From Streptococcus gallinaceus (GTDB taxonomy: Bacteria; Bacillota; Bacilli; Lactobacillales; Streptococcaceae), in NCBI RefSeq assembly GCF_024170225.1, contig NZ_JALJXU010000001.1:372001-436000 (forward strand): a DNA stretch of 64,000 bases. The letters are read 5' to 3'. Shown here piece by piece: positions 47,904-57,944 of the stretch. A program made the translations under genes and the position numbers. The notes below the pieces were generated by a model. The model saw only the letters and a program-made list of their open reading frames with translations. It was not told where the DNA came from and did not search any database. Numbering within the stretch: position 1 is the stretch's first letter; every line of letters starts with the position of its first letter.

Positions 47904-50900
47904 ATGAAACTAGTATATAGCGAGATGAGTCAAGATTTGACGGTTCGATTAAGTCAGCAGGCGCAGGAATTTGCACGGGCGGGTAGGCGTGTATTTTATA
48001 TTGCGCCCAATTCACTATCTTTTGAAATGGAGCGAAAGGTGCTTGGGCATTTGGATGGTCAGGCTTCTTTTGATATCATGGTGACACGTTTTGGGCAAAT
48101 GGCGCGTTATTTTGTCTTAAATGAGAGCAAGCAGGCAGATAATCTGGACGATATTGGCTTGACCATGCTCATGTACCGTGTCTTGTCTCAATTTGGCGAA
48201 ACGGACTTGAAGGTCTATGGCAAGTTAAAAACAGATCTGGAGTTCATCGGTCAGCTACTCGCCTTGTACAAGGAAATGCAGTCGGCAAATTTAACGATTT
48301 CGGATTTGGAATGGATTGATTCGGCTGAAAAGAGTCAGGATTTGACCCGTATTTTTTCGGCTTTTTCAGTGGCACTCGGGAAAGAAAATTATGCCCAAGA
48401 AAGTAAGTTAGCCTTTTTCACGCGTTTGGTTCAGTCTGGACAATTAGATGCGGAGTTGGCAAATGTTGCTTTGGTCATTGACGGCTTTACCCGTTTTTCG
48501 GCAGAAGAAGAAGTCTTGGTTTCTAGTCTAGCAACCAGAGTTGAAGAGATTGTGATCGGGGTATATGCCAGCAAACGGTCCTACCAATCGTCCTATATAG
48601 AAGGAAATGTCTACCAGGCACCGGTCGAGTTTTTACGGCACCTTTCCCAGCTTTTTCAAGTCAAACCTGAATTTTTAGCTGATGAATCGGGCTTGAAGAG
48701 TGTGGACAAGATTGCCAAAAACTTGGAATATCAGTCTAGTTTTTCGGACCAACGTGTGGAGATGAGCCAAAATGAGCTATCTGTTTTGCAAATCTGGGAT
48801 GTGACCAATCAAAAAGAAGAGGTAGAACAGGTGGCGCGAGCCATTCGTCATGACTTGCAGACGGGCTATCGTTATAAGGATATTCTCGTACTTTTGGGCG
48901 ATGTGGAAGCTTACCAACTGCAGATAGGCAAGGTTTTTGATAAGTATGAGATTCCCTTTTATCTAGGGAAGGCTGAGGAGATGAGCCATCATCCCTTAGT
49001 GCATTTTGTGGAGTCTTTGGAGCGTATCAAGCATTATAATTTTCGATTAGAAGATGTGCTCAATCTGCTCAAGTCAGGCTTGTATGGCAGTTTCTGCCAA
49101 GATGCCTTGGATAAATTGGAGCAGTATCTCCTCTTCGCAGATGTCAAAGGGCAGGCCAAGTTTGCAAAGGATTTTACAGCCAATACGCATCAGAAGTATG
49201 ACTTGGAGCGTCTCAATCAGATGCGCCAGACCATTATGACTCCCCTGCAGGAGTTGTTTAAGGCGCAGGCCCAATCCGGTCATAGCCTCCTGCAAAAATT
49301 TACAAACTTTTTAAATCAAATACAGCTAGCGGAGAATATGCAGGCAGTGACGGCTGGTCTGGACGAGATGGCTCTGGAAAAAGAAGAGCAGGTCTGGAAG
49401 GCTTTTTGTCATATTTTAGAGCTGACAAAGACTATCTTTGGGCACGAAAAATTGACCTTGGCGGAGTTTTTGGCACTCTTGCGTACAGGAATGCTGGCTA
49501 GTCAGTATCGTGTGGTACCAGCAACGGTGGACGTTGTTAATGTGAAATCCTATGATTTGATTGCACCGCATACAGCTAAAAAGATTTACGCCATCGGACT
49601 CAGCAAGTCAAATTTCCCTAAAATGACCAAGAATACCAGTCTCTTGACTGAGGAAGAAAAGCAGCTCATCAATGATAAATCGGCTGAAACCGGGCATTTT
49701 GAACTGGCTTCTCGTGAGAATACTAAGAAAAATCATTTTACCATGTTGTCGCTCATTCATTCAGCGACGGATCAGTTGGTTTTGTCCAGTCCGCAGATTT
49801 TCAATGAAGCAGAAGATGGCTTGTCTCCCTATCTGAAACTATTGGATGAGATGGGAGTGGAGCGCTTGGAAAAAGGTCGAGAAAAGACCTTGTTAGCGCA
49901 GGATATAGGTCACTACAAAGGGCTTTTGTCTCGCGTGATAGAAGCTAATCGGGCTGATTTTCAGGCGGAGTGGACCAAGGAAGAAGCTACATTTTGGGCA
50001 GTTGCTGTGCGTTATCTGCGGAAAAAATTGGAGACGGAAAATATTCATATCCCTGCGGTGTCATCGGACTTACAAACGGTACAATTAGCTCAAGAAACCT
50101 TGGACAAACTCTATCCAGCTGGAGAAGTGCTGCAATTATCTGCATCCAGTTTGACGACCTTTTATCAGAATGAATACCTTTATTTCTTGCGGTATGTATT
50201 GGGACTTGAAGAGCAAGAAAGTATTCATCCAGATGCGCGTAGTCATGGGAATTTCTTGCATCGGATTTTTGAGCGGGTGATGACAGATGAACGGTCGGAT
50301 TTTGATGAAAAGTTGAGTGATGCGATTCAAGAAACACGTCAGGAAGTGGAGTTTTTTGCCCTCTATCAGCAGGATGCTGAGTCTCAATTTTCGGAGCAGA
50401 GGCTCTTGGACATTGCGCGTGCGACATCTCTAGTTCTTCGTGATGACTCCATCATTGATGTCTTGGAGGATGAAGCTGTTTTTGGAGCAGAGAATTCCAA
50501 TCTTTTGACCTTGGAAAATGGCAGAGCTCTTAACATTCGTGGGAAAATTGACCGCTTGGATGCTATTCGATCGGACGGTGCTCTGGGGGTCGTAGACTAT
50601 AAATCCAGCAAGAAAGAGTTCAAATTAGCTGACTTTTACAATGGTCTTAGTCCTCAGCTCATGACCTATATTGCAGCGATCAAGCAGCACCCTGAATACA
50701 GTCAGACGGAAAAAATATTTGGCGCGATGTATTTGCATATGCTGGATCCGATTGTCTCCCTCAAGGATACAAAAGGTGCGGATAGCGTGCTTATGGAGGC
50801 TTACAAGTCTTTGGTTTATCGTGGATTATTCTTAGAAGAAGAGACCAACCGACTCAATCAGTTTTACTACAAAACCAAGAATACAACCTTTACCGAATCG

Positions 50901-51143
50901 GAGATGGCGACCCTACTCGCTCACAATGAAGGTCTCTACAAGCAGGCTGCAGAAAAGATTTTATCAGGGAATTTTGTCATTAACCCTTATACGGAAGACG
51001 GGAAGTCCGTCGCAGGAGATCAGCTGAAAGCCATAACTGGCTTTGAGGCCAATCTTCACTTGCCATTTGCCCGTCAGCTGGTAAAAGGTGGTAAACGCGA
51101 AGACTGGTTTGCCAGAATGGACGAGAAAGGAGGTCAGGCATGA
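47904..51143 (+). CDS. rexB: ATP-dependent helicase/nuclease subunit B (RexB/AddB)
   Basis: A 1079-residue subunit of the two-chain RexAB recombination nuclease, the streptococcal counterpart of AddAB and RecBCD. The C-terminal nuclease motif is [13 protein letters not shown] at about 880-900. The N-terminal part has an inactivated helicase-like fold without a clear P-loop. The stop codon overlaps the rexA start by 4 bases (ATGA), which ensures coupled synthesis of the two subunits. Confidence 0.94.
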   Translation: MKLVYSEMSQDLTVRLSQQAQEFARAGRRVFYIAPNSLSFEMERKVLGHLDGQASFDIMVTRFGQMARYFVLNESKQADNLDDIGLTMLMYRVLSQFGETDLKVYGKLKTDLEFIGQLLALYKEMQSANLTISDLEWIDSAEKSQDLTRIFSAFSVALGKENYAQESKLAFFTRLVQSGQLDAELANVALVIDGFTRFSAEEEVLVSSLATRVEEIVIGVYASKRSYQSSYIEGNVYQAPVEFLRHLSQLFQVKPEFLADESGLKSVDKIAKNLEYQSSFSDQRVEMSQNELSVLQIWDVTNQKEEVEQVARAIRHDLQTGYRYKDILVLLGDVEAYQLQIGKVFDKYEIPFYLGKAEEMSHHPLVHFVESLERIKHYNFRLEDVLNLLKSGLYGSFCQDALDKLEQYLLFADVKGQAKFAKDFTANTHQKYDLERLNQMRQTIMTPLQELFKAQAQSGHSLLQKFTNFLNQIQLAENMQAVTAGLDEMALEKEEQVWKAFCHILELTKTIFGHEKLTLAEFLALLRTGMLASQYRVVPATVDVVNVKSYDLIAPHTAKKIYAIGLSKSNFPKMTKNTSLLTEEEKQLINDKSAETGHFELASRENTKKNHFTMLSLIHSATDQLVLSSPQIFNEAEDGLSPYLKLLDEMGVERLEKGREKTLLAQDIGHYKGLLSRVIEANRADFQAEWTKEEATFWAVAVRYLRKKLETENIHIPAVSSDLQTVQLAQETLDKLYPAGEVLQLSASSLTTFYQNEYLYFLRYVLGLEEQESIHPDARSHGNFLHRIFERVMTDERSDFDEKLSDAIQETRQEVEFFALYQQDAESQFSEQRLLDIARATSLVLRDDSIIDVLEDEAVFGAENSNLLTLENGRALNIRGKIDRLDAIRSDGALGVVDYKSSKKEFKLADFYNGLSPQLMTYIAAIKQHPEYSQTEKIFGAMYLHMLDPIVSLKDTKGADSVLMEAYKSLVYRGLFLEEETNRLNQFYYKTKNTTFTESEMATLLAHNEGLYKQAAEKILSGNFVINPYTEDGKSVAGDQLKAITGFEANLHLPFARQLVKGGKREDWFARMDEKGGQA

Positions 51144-54100
51144 CATTTGAAGCATTTTTAAGTCCGGAAGAAATCATCCAATTACAAGAGGCGGAATTAG
51201 CTTCTCAAGCCGCACAAAAGCGAACACCGGAGCAAATCGAAGCCATCTATACAAATGGCAGCAATGTCCTCGTATCGGCTTCTGCTGGTTCAGGAAAAAC
51301 CTTTGTCATGGTGGAGCGGATTTTGGATAAAATCAAGCGCGGAATTGCTATTAAGCACCTCTTTATCTCGACCTTTACCGTTAAGGCGGCAGGTGAGCTC
51401 AAGGAACGGATTGAGAAGAAGTTACATCAAGTCATCGCCCAAACGACTGATCCACAACTGCGTCAGCATCTGTCTGCCCAGCTGCTCGACCTGGAAACAG
51501 CAGATATTGGGACCATGGATGCCTTTACCCAGAAGTTGCTCACTAGTTATGGCTATACCATTGGTGTGGCACCGAATTTTCGGATTTTGCAGGATAAGAA
51601 TGAACAGGATTTGCTGAAAAATGAAGTCTATGCGGATTTGTTTGAAGACTATATGGCGGGGCAAGATGGTCGAACTTTCCAAGCACTGGTTGAAAATTTC
51701 TCTGGAAACAGCAAAGATTCCAAGGCCTTTCGAGCCGTTGTTTATCAAGTACATGCCTTTAGCCAATCCACCAGCAATCCCAAGGAATGGATCCAAGAAA
51801 AATTACTTCGTGGACATGAAACCTTTACCAACCTAGAGAGTTTGCCAGATGCTATCATGCAGGGATTATTTGATGCTATGGAGCAGGCAGCGAATGACTT
51901 ACAGGACTTAACAGACTCGCCAGACTACAAGCAAGTCACAGCAAAAGGTACACCGACCGCGACTTATACCAAGCACCAAACTATCTTTACAGGTCTGCGT
52001 GACCTACCAGTTGCCTTTGGCGAGGACAAGGACTTTGGAAAATTGATGACAGACTTGAGTGCGCTTTTGCCATCGGGAGCCGATGTGACGGTCGCCAAGG
52101 TAAAATACCCAGTCTTTAAGCAGGTCAAAGCTCGATTGGCGGATTTGCAGCACTTGGAGACCATTTTGGCCTATCAAGGTCAGGCTCTTCCGCTCTTAAA
52201 ACTTTTGCAGAATTTTGTTCTAGACTTTTCAGACCAATACTTGCAACGAAAAATACAGGAATCTGCATTTGAATTCTCGGATGTCAGCCATTTTGCTATT
52301 CAGATTTTGGAGGAAAATGAAGACATTCGCAGGACCTACCAAGACCGCTACCATGAAGTCATGGTGGATGAATACCAAGACAATAACCATAGTCAGGAAC
52401 GCATGCTGGACCTGCTTTCTAACGGAAAGAATCGATTTATGGTGGGAGATATCAAGCAGTCCATCTACCGTTTTCGTCAGGCTGACCCACAGATTTTCCA
52501 GTCAAAATTTGAACTTTATCAGAGCAATCCAGCAGCCGGGAAGTTGATTTTGCTCAAGGAAAATTTCCGTAGCCAGTCAGAAGTCTTAGATGCGACCAAT
52601 GCCATCTTTACTCGTCTCATGGACCGACAAGTCGGTCAAATCAAGTACGACCAGACACATACGCTAGTAGCAGGTAGTCCTAGTCAGAAGATTGTCCTCC
52701 CTGAAAATGAAATGGAGTACCTCGTTTACGACACTGATGTGGATGAAAATGCTGCTGAGCAGGAAATCATTTCCGGTGAAGTGGAGTTGGTTGCCAAGGA
52801 AATCATTCATCTGGTCAATGAAAAAAATGTTGCTTTCTCTGATATTACTCTCTTGGTTCCATCCCGAACACGCAACGATGCCATTTTAACCACCTTTGAA
52901 AAACACGGCATTCCCATCGTATCTGACGGAGGCGAGGCCAATTATCTCAAGTCTGTCGAAGTCATGATCATGCTGGACACTCTGCGCACCATCAACAATC
53001 CTCTCAATGACTATGCCCTCGTTGCCCTGCTCAAATCTCCCATGTTTCACTTTAACGAGGACGAGTTGGCTCGGTTGGCATTACAAGCTGAAAAAGGCAA
53101 TCTCTATGAAAAGATGCGACTTGCCTTAGAAAGAAAAGGAGCAAGTCAAGAACTCATTTTTGCTGCGCTTCATCAAAAGATTAGCCTCTTTGAAGCCAAC
53201 TTACATGACTGGCGCCGCTTTGCAAAGACAGGCTCCATTCATGACTTGATTTGGAAGATTTTCAATGAGAAATTTTACTATGATTATGTCGGTGCCTTGC
53301 CAAATGGTGCCAAACGTCAGGCTAATCTCTATGCACTGGGACTACGAGCCAATAATTTTGAAAAAACCGGTTTTAAGGGCTTGGCGCGTTTTATTTCCAT
53401 GATTGACAAGCTTTTGGCCAGCGATAACGACCTGGCAGATGTGGAAGTGGCCTTGCCACAAGATGCCGTGCAGCTCATGACGGTTCACAAGTCCAAAGGA
53501 CTGGAGTTCAAGTATGTCTTTTTGCTCAATATGGATAAGAATTTCAACGCCATGGAAAGCAAGGGTTCGGTTATCTTGAGCCGTGAAAATGGGATTGGTA
53601 TCAAGTATCTGGCTGATATGAAGGATCAATTCGAGACGCCGCTCCCTCATGTGCGCGTGTCCATGAATACCCTGCCCTACCAACTCAATCAGCGAGAACT
53701 TAAAATTGCCAACCTTTCTGAGCAAATGCGCCTCCTCTATGTCGCTATGACGCGGGCTGAGAAGAAGCTCTATCTGGTCGGAAAAGGTAGTCAAGAAAAG
53801 CTGGCAGACAAGTACGATGGCAAGCGAGATGCGGGTGTCCTCCTAGCATCAACTCGTGAGTCCATGACCAATTTTCAGGATTGGATACTGGGAATTGCGG
53901 AAGCTTTTGAGGGAGAAAATCTTTATTTCAAGAAAACCTTTATCACCGACCAAGATTTGACACCAGAACAGATTGGTCAGCTGAAAGTTGAAGGAAAGAT
54001 TGTTGCGGATGACATGAAGGATAATCGCCAATCAGAAGATATCAGCCTAGCATTAGCCCAATTAGAAGCGGTAGAAATGCTAAATGAGAAGTACGCAAGT

Positions 54101-54730
54101 GCCATTCAGCTACCAAGTCTTCGCACGCCTAGCCAAATCAAGAAATTCTACGAACCAGTCTTGGCTGACGATGGATTGGACATCATGGAAAAGACGACTG
54201 TCGCTCCTAAGTTTGACCTACCTGATTTTTCTAAAAAAGCAACTGTAACGGGTGCGCAAATCGGTTCAGCTGTTCACGAGCTCATGCAACTAATTCCTTT
54301 AGTTGCTCCCATGACCATGCCTATTTTGCAGAAGGCCTTGGCACAAGTTCAAGTAGAGCCTGCTGTTAAGGAAAAAATTGCCTTGGAAAAAGTGCTAGCA
54401 TTCTTTGCTAGTCCGCTTGGACAGGAAATTCTCCTTCATAAGGACAAGGTGCGTCGAGAAGCGACTTTTGCTCTTCTCAAAAAAGACCCAGTTTCCAAAG
54501 AAGACTATGTTCTTCGTGGGATTATTGACGGCTTTATACGTTACGAGGACCGCATTGTGCTCTTTGACTACAAAACGGATCACTATCAGGAAGCGGAACA
54601 GATGAAAACACGCTACGCTGGCCAAATGCAGTTGTACGCCGAAGCTCTACAACAAGCCTACCAAGTAGAAAAAGTGGACAAATACCTGATTTTACTCGGT
54701 GGAGAAGAGATTCAGGTATTAGAATTATAG
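51140..54730 (+). CDS. rexA: ATP-dependent helicase/nuclease subunit A (RexA/AddA)
   Basis: A 1196-residue UvrD-like helicase with a C-terminal RecB-type nuclease domain. Walker A is [18 protein letters not shown], Walker B is [13 protein letters not shown], the SF1 motif [14 protein letters not shown] follows, and motif VI is [14 protein letters not shown]. The nuclease motif near the C-terminus is [14 protein letters not shown]. With RexB it resects double-strand ends for RecA loading, controlled by Chi-like sites. It overlaps rexB by 4 bases. Confidence 0.96.
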   Translation: MTFEAFLSPEEIIQLQEAELASQAAQKRTPEQIEAIYTNGSNVLVSASAGSGKTFVMVERILDKIKRGIAIKHLFISTFTVKAAGELKERIEKKLHQVIAQTTDPQLRQHLSAQLLDLETADIGTMDAFTQKLLTSYGYTIGVAPNFRILQDKNEQDLLKNEVYADLFEDYMAGQDGRTFQALVENFSGNSKDSKAFRAVVYQVHAFSQSTSNPKEWIQEKLLRGHETFTNLESLPDAIMQGLFDAMEQAANDLQDLTDSPDYKQVTAKGTPTATYTKHQTIFTGLRDLPVAFGEDKDFGKLMTDLSALLPSGADVTVAKVKYPVFKQVKARLADLQHLETILAYQGQALPLLKLLQNFVLDFSDQYLQRKIQESAFEFSDVSHFAIQILEENEDIRRTYQDRYHEVMVDEYQDNNHSQERMLDLLSNGKNRFMVGDIKQSIYRFRQADPQIFQSKFELYQSNPAAGKLILLKENFRSQSEVLDATNAIFTRLMDRQVGQIKYDQTHTLVAGSPSQKIVLPENEMEYLVYDTDVDENAAEQEIISGEVELVAKEIIHLVNEKNVAFSDITLLVPSRTRNDAILTTFEKHGIPIVSDGGEANYLKSVEVMIMLDTLRTINNPLNDYALVALLKSPMFHFNEDELARLALQAEKGNLYEKMRLALERKGASQELIFAALHQKISLFEANLHDWRRFAKTGSIHDLIWKIFNEKFYYDYVGALPNGAKRQANLYALGLRANNFEKTGFKGLARFISMIDKLLASDNDLADVEVALPQDAVQLMTVHKSKGLEFKYVFLLNMDKNFNAMESKGSVILSRENGIGIKYLADMKDQFETPLPHVRVSMNTLPYQLNQRELKIANLSEQMRLLYVAMTRAEKKLYLVGKGSQEKLADKYDGKRDAGVLLASTRESMTNFQDWILGIAEAFEGENLYFKKTFITDQDLTPEQIGQLKVEGKIVADDMKDNRQSEDISLALAQLEAVEMLNEKYASAIQLPSLRTPSQIKKFYEPVLADDGLDIMEKTTVAPKFDLPDFSKKATVTGAQIGSAVHELMQLIPLVAPMTMPILQKALAQVQVEPAVKEKIALEKVLAFFASPLGQEILLHKDKVRREATFALLKKDPVSKEDYVLRGIIDGFIRYEDRIVLFDYKTDHYQEAEQMKTRYAGQMQLYAEALQQAYQVEKVDKYLILLGGEEIQVLEL

Positions 54731-54749
54731 ATATGAAAAAGGAGAATGG

Positions 54750-55133
54750 ATGGCATTCGTATTAAGAGAAGAACATGTGGAACAACTTGTCCAGCAGGTA
54801 AATGTGGAGAATCCCGCTTTTCGATTTGATTGGCAAACTTACTTGGTTGCGACCCAGCAATTTGGTCGGAGTATTGAGATATTTGTTTTGGTAGAAAATC
54901 CAGACTATTTTGCGCTTATTAAAATGGGTACATTTGACACTTCTAAAGTGTCAGATGTAAAGATTATCGCTAAAAGTCAAATTCAAGGATTTAAGTTAAA
55001 ACGCGGACTTATTCAAAATATCCTCAAAATTCGCATGAAAACTGGAGTTTTTTATAAACTTCGTTTCCGTGACAAGGCTGGGAAAAAACTACCTCTGCAT
55101 GCCCAGAATGCTATTCAGTATAAGATGAATTGA
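54750..55133 (+). CDS. Hypothetical protein, 127 residues
   Basis: A soluble protein without membrane segments, mixed alpha/beta by appearance. AAAAGGAG precedes the ATG by 6 bases. It has a stretch rich in beta-branched residues (IEIFVLVENPDYFALIKMG) and a basic C-terminal half (KLKRGLIQNILKIRMK), reminiscent of small bacterial PH-like domains, which is only an impression. It follows rexA after 19 bases and the membrane protein below follows it. No family recognised with confidence. Confidence 0.75.
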   Translation: MAFVLREEHVEQLVQQVNVENPAFRFDWQTYLVATQQFGRSIEIFVLVENPDYFALIKMGTFDTSKVSDVKIIAKSQIQGFKLKRGLIQNILKIRMKTGVFYKLRFRDKAGKKLPLHAQNAIQYKMN

Positions 55134-55160
55134 CCTGCACAATACGCAGACCGTTTGGAT

Positions 55161-55661
55161 ATGAAAGATCATAGCGCCTCTTTTTTCTCACAGGTGAGAA
55201 CATGGGGATTGATTATCTTAGTATTTATTATTACGGTTATTATTTTAGCTACGACAGGATCTAAGTTGATTGGTATAGTATTTTTTGTAGGGGTTCTTGC
55301 AGGAACTGACTGGTTTAGCAATAAGCTAAAAAGTAGGAAAGTTATGAATACTGATGCAGAATTTTTCAAGCAATCCGAGATAATTGAGCAAAATGCGTCA
55401 AATGTTTCTTTTGAAGAGACTTACAAAACCATGAAAAATTGTCAACCTCAACCTGTGACAATGGAAGGTCAGACAGCTTACTATAGTCGTTTATTGCAAA
55501 TGGCGCATTATTTGGGATATGATAATGAAACTCAATATTACTTGGAGAAGATTCCAAGAGCTTACCCCGAGGGAACTGAGCAAGAGTACCTTGCCTGTGT
55601 CAATTACCTCGCCACACCAATTGAAAAAGAACAGGTAGAGAGCATAAACGAAGCTGAATAA
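55161..55661 (+). CDS. Hypothetical membrane protein
   Basis: A 166-residue protein with two N-terminal membrane helices (about 15-33 and 37-53) and a hydrophilic C-terminal domain of about 110 residues. The ATG at 55161 is preferred; a TTG two codons earlier is possible. No strong ribosome-binding site is seen, so it may be coupled to the gene before it. It ends at a terminator. No family recognised. Confidence 0.7.
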   Translation: MKDHSASFFSQVRTWGLIILVFIITVIILATTGSKLIGIVFFVGVLAGTDWFSNKLKSRKVMNTDAEFFKQSEIIEQNASNVSFEETYKTMKNCQPQPVTMEGQTAYYSRLLQMAHYLGYDNETQYYLEKIPRAYPEGTEQEYLACVNYLATPIEKEQVESINEAE

Positions 55662-55662
55662 G

Positions 55663-55694
55663 AAAAAATGCTGAGCAAAATCTCGGCATTTTTG
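55663..55694 (+). terminator. Terminator before lepA
   Basis: AAAAATGCTGAG and CTCGGCATTTTT pair (one G-T) around CAAAAT. The lepA extended -10 TGGTATAAT begins at its last base. Confidence 0.85.
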
Positions 55695-55701
55695 GTATAA
55701 T
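55693..55701 (+). promoter_or_regulatory. Extended -10 promoter of lepA
   Basis: TGGTATAAT is a perfect extended -10 element 28 bases before the lepA start. Confidence 0.7.
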
Positions 55702-55729
55702 AAATAGTAATACCCTAAAAGGAATGACT

Positions 55730-57562
55730 ATGAACTTAGAAGAATTGAAAAAACGACAGGAGAAGATTCGTAACTTCTCGATTATTGCTCATATTGACCA
55801 CGGAAAATCCACACTTGCTGACCGTATTTTGGAGAAGACCGAGACAGTTTCCAGCCGTGAAATGCAGGCTCAGCTCTTGGACTCTATGGATTTGGAGCGC
55901 GAGCGTGGTATCACCATCAAGCTCAATGCTGTTCAGCTTAATTACAAGGCTAATGACGGCGAAACCTACATTTTCCACCTGATTGACACGCCTGGACACG
56001 TGGACTTTACCTATGAAGTTTCTCGTTCTTTGGCCGCCTGTGAAGGAGCTATTTTGGTCGTTGATGCGGCACAAGGAATTGAAGCTCAAACCCTGGCAAA
56101 TGTTTACTTGGCCTTGGATAATGACTTGGAAATCTTGCCAATTATCAATAAAATTGATCTGCCAGCAGCGGATCCAGAATGTGTCCGTCATGAAATCGAA
56201 GACGTTATCGGCTTAGATGCTTCAGAAGCTGTTCTGACCTCTGCCAAAGCTGGTATCGGGATTGAAGAAATCTTGGAGCAGATTGTGGAGAAAGTACCTG
56301 CACCGACAGGTGATGTGGAAGCACCGCTCCAAGCCTTGATTTTCGACTCTGTCTACGATGCTTATCGCGGCGTTATCTTGCAGGTCCGCATTGTCAATGG
56401 TATGGTTAAACCGGGCGACAAAATTCAAATGATGTCCAATGGTAAGACCTTTGATGTGACTGAGGTGGGGATTTTCACACCAAAAGCAGTCGGTCGAGAC
56501 TTTTTGGCAACGGGTGATGTCGGCTATATTGCAGCCTCTATCAAGACAGTGGCAGATACGCGTGTTGGGGACACCGTGACACTTGCTAGCAATCCTGCAA
56601 CAGAAGCTCTCCATGGCTACAAGCAGATGAATCCAATGGTTTTTGCCGGTATCTATCCGATTGAGTCAAATAAATACAACGACCTGCGTGAAGCTCTTGA
56701 AAAACTCCAGCTCAACGATGCCAGTCTTCAATTTGAGCCAGAAACTTCACAAGCTCTTGGCTTTGGTTTCCGTTGCGGCTTCTTGGGACTACTTCACATG
56801 GATGTGATCCAAGAGCGTTTGGAACGTGAGTTTAACATTGACCTCATCATGACGGCACCGTCAGTAGTTTACCATGTCAACACGACTGATGGGGAAATGA
56901 TTGAAGTAGCCAATCCGTCTGAATTCCCAGACCCAACCCGTGTAGAATCCATCGAAGAGCCCTATGTTAAGGCGCAAATCATGGTTCCACAAGAGTATGT
57001 CGGAGCAGTCATGGACTTGGCACAGCGCAAGCGTGGAGACTTTGTGACCATGGATTACATTGATGATAATCGTGTCAATGTCATCTATCAAATCCCACTG
57101 GCAGAGATTGTTTTTGACTTCTTTGACAAACTCAAGTCTTCTACACGTGGCTATGCAAGTTTTGATTATGAAATTTCAGAATACCGCCGCAGCCAATTGG
57201 TGAAGATGGATATCCTCCTCAATGGCGACAAGGTCGATGCTCTCAGCTTTATCGTTCACAAAGAATTTGCCTATGAACGTGGAAAATTGATTGTTGACAA
57301 GCTCAAGAAAATCATCCCTCGCCAACAATTCGAAGTGCCGATTCAAGCGGCTATCGGTCAAAAAATCGTGGCTCGTTCTGACATCAAGGCCCTCCGTAAA
57401 AACGTATTGGCTAAATGTTATGGTGGTGACGTTTCGCGTAAACGTAAACTCCTTGAAAAACAAAAAGCTGGTAAGAAACGGATGAAGGCTATCGGTTCAG
57501 TTGAAGTCCCACAAGAAGCCTTCTTGTCAGTACTTTCAATGGACGATGATGATAAAAAATAG
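55730..57562 (+). CDS. lepA: Elongation factor 4 (LepA)
   Basis: A 610-residue translational GTPase that acts on ribosomes in initiation, assembly and back-translocation. G1 is [16 protein letters not shown], the effector region is [13 protein letters not shown]3 is DTPGHVDF and G4 is NKID. The C-terminal domain unique to LepA ends [18 protein letters not shown]. The ATG at 55730 is chosen over 55724 because AAAAGGA would lie directly against the earlier ATG but is 6 bases from this one. Confidence 0.97.
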   Translation: MNLEELKKRQEKIRNFSIIAHIDHGKSTLADRILEKTETVSSREMQAQLLDSMDLERERGITIKLNAVQLNYKANDGETYIFHLIDTPGHVDFTYEVSRSLAACEGAILVVDAAQGIEAQTLANVYLALDNDLEILPIINKIDLPAADPECVRHEIEDVIGLDASEAVLTSAKAGIGIEEILEQIVEKVPAPTGDVEAPLQALIFDSVYDAYRGVILQVRIVNGMVKPGDKIQMMSNGKTFDVTEVGIFTPKAVGRDFLATGDVGYIAASIKTVADTRVGDTVTLASNPATEALHGYKQMNPMVFAGIYPIESNKYNDLREALEKLQLNDASLQFEPETSQALGFGFRCGFLGLLHMDVIQERLEREFNIDLIMTAPSVVYHVNTTDGEMIEVANPSEFPDPTRVESIEEPYVKAQIMVPQEYVGAVMDLAQRKRGDFVTMDYIDDNRVNVIYQIPLAEIVFDFFDKLKSSTRGYASFDYEISEYRRSQLVKMDILLNGDKVDALSFIVHKEFAYERGKLIVDKLKKIIPRQQFEVPIQAAIGQKIVARSDIKALRKNVLAKCYGGDVSRKRKLLEKQKAGKKRMKAIGSVEVPQEAFLSVLSMDDDDKK

Positions 57563-57574
57563 GATGGTTGGCAC

Positions 57575-57600
57575 TGCACCCCAATAAGGGGTGTTTTTTG
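57575..57600 (+). terminator. Terminator after lepA
   Basis: CACCCC and GGGGTG pair around AATAA, followed by a run of six T. Confidence 0.85.
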
Positions 57601-57944
57601 TTGAAAAAATGCTAGTTTTAATATACATATTTATCGATGGTTCTACTAAAAATATTTCCATAAATTTTACATTATTTCTTTAAAGAAACAGGGTGATATG
57701 TTAAAATGGTATATATAATTGGGTACAAATTTACTAAGCGTTATGCCCTCTCAGTGATAGCAAAGTAAATTTTTCTCATTCTATTCATTATTGGTAAATA
57801 ATAATAGAATTTTTATGCAAAAGGAGGTATTTTTAGAAATAAGAATTTTATTCTTATTTGAGAGTCTATTTCTTTTTTGGTGCAATTTAGAGAGGGACGG
57901 CAGCAGGAATGAAATATTGAAATTGAAAATTATAAGGAGAAATA
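57601..57944 (+). promoter_or_regulatory. Long AT-rich leader region of the surface protein gene
   Basis: There is no gene in this 344-base gap. TATAAT at 57714-57719 is the best -10, implying a leader of about 220 bases. The leader contains a perfect AAGGAGG (57821-57827) with no usable start codon behind it, then a 10-bp perfect inverted repeat with a 3-base loop (57837-57859). The actual gene has its own AAGGAG just before 57945. Confidence 0.45.
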
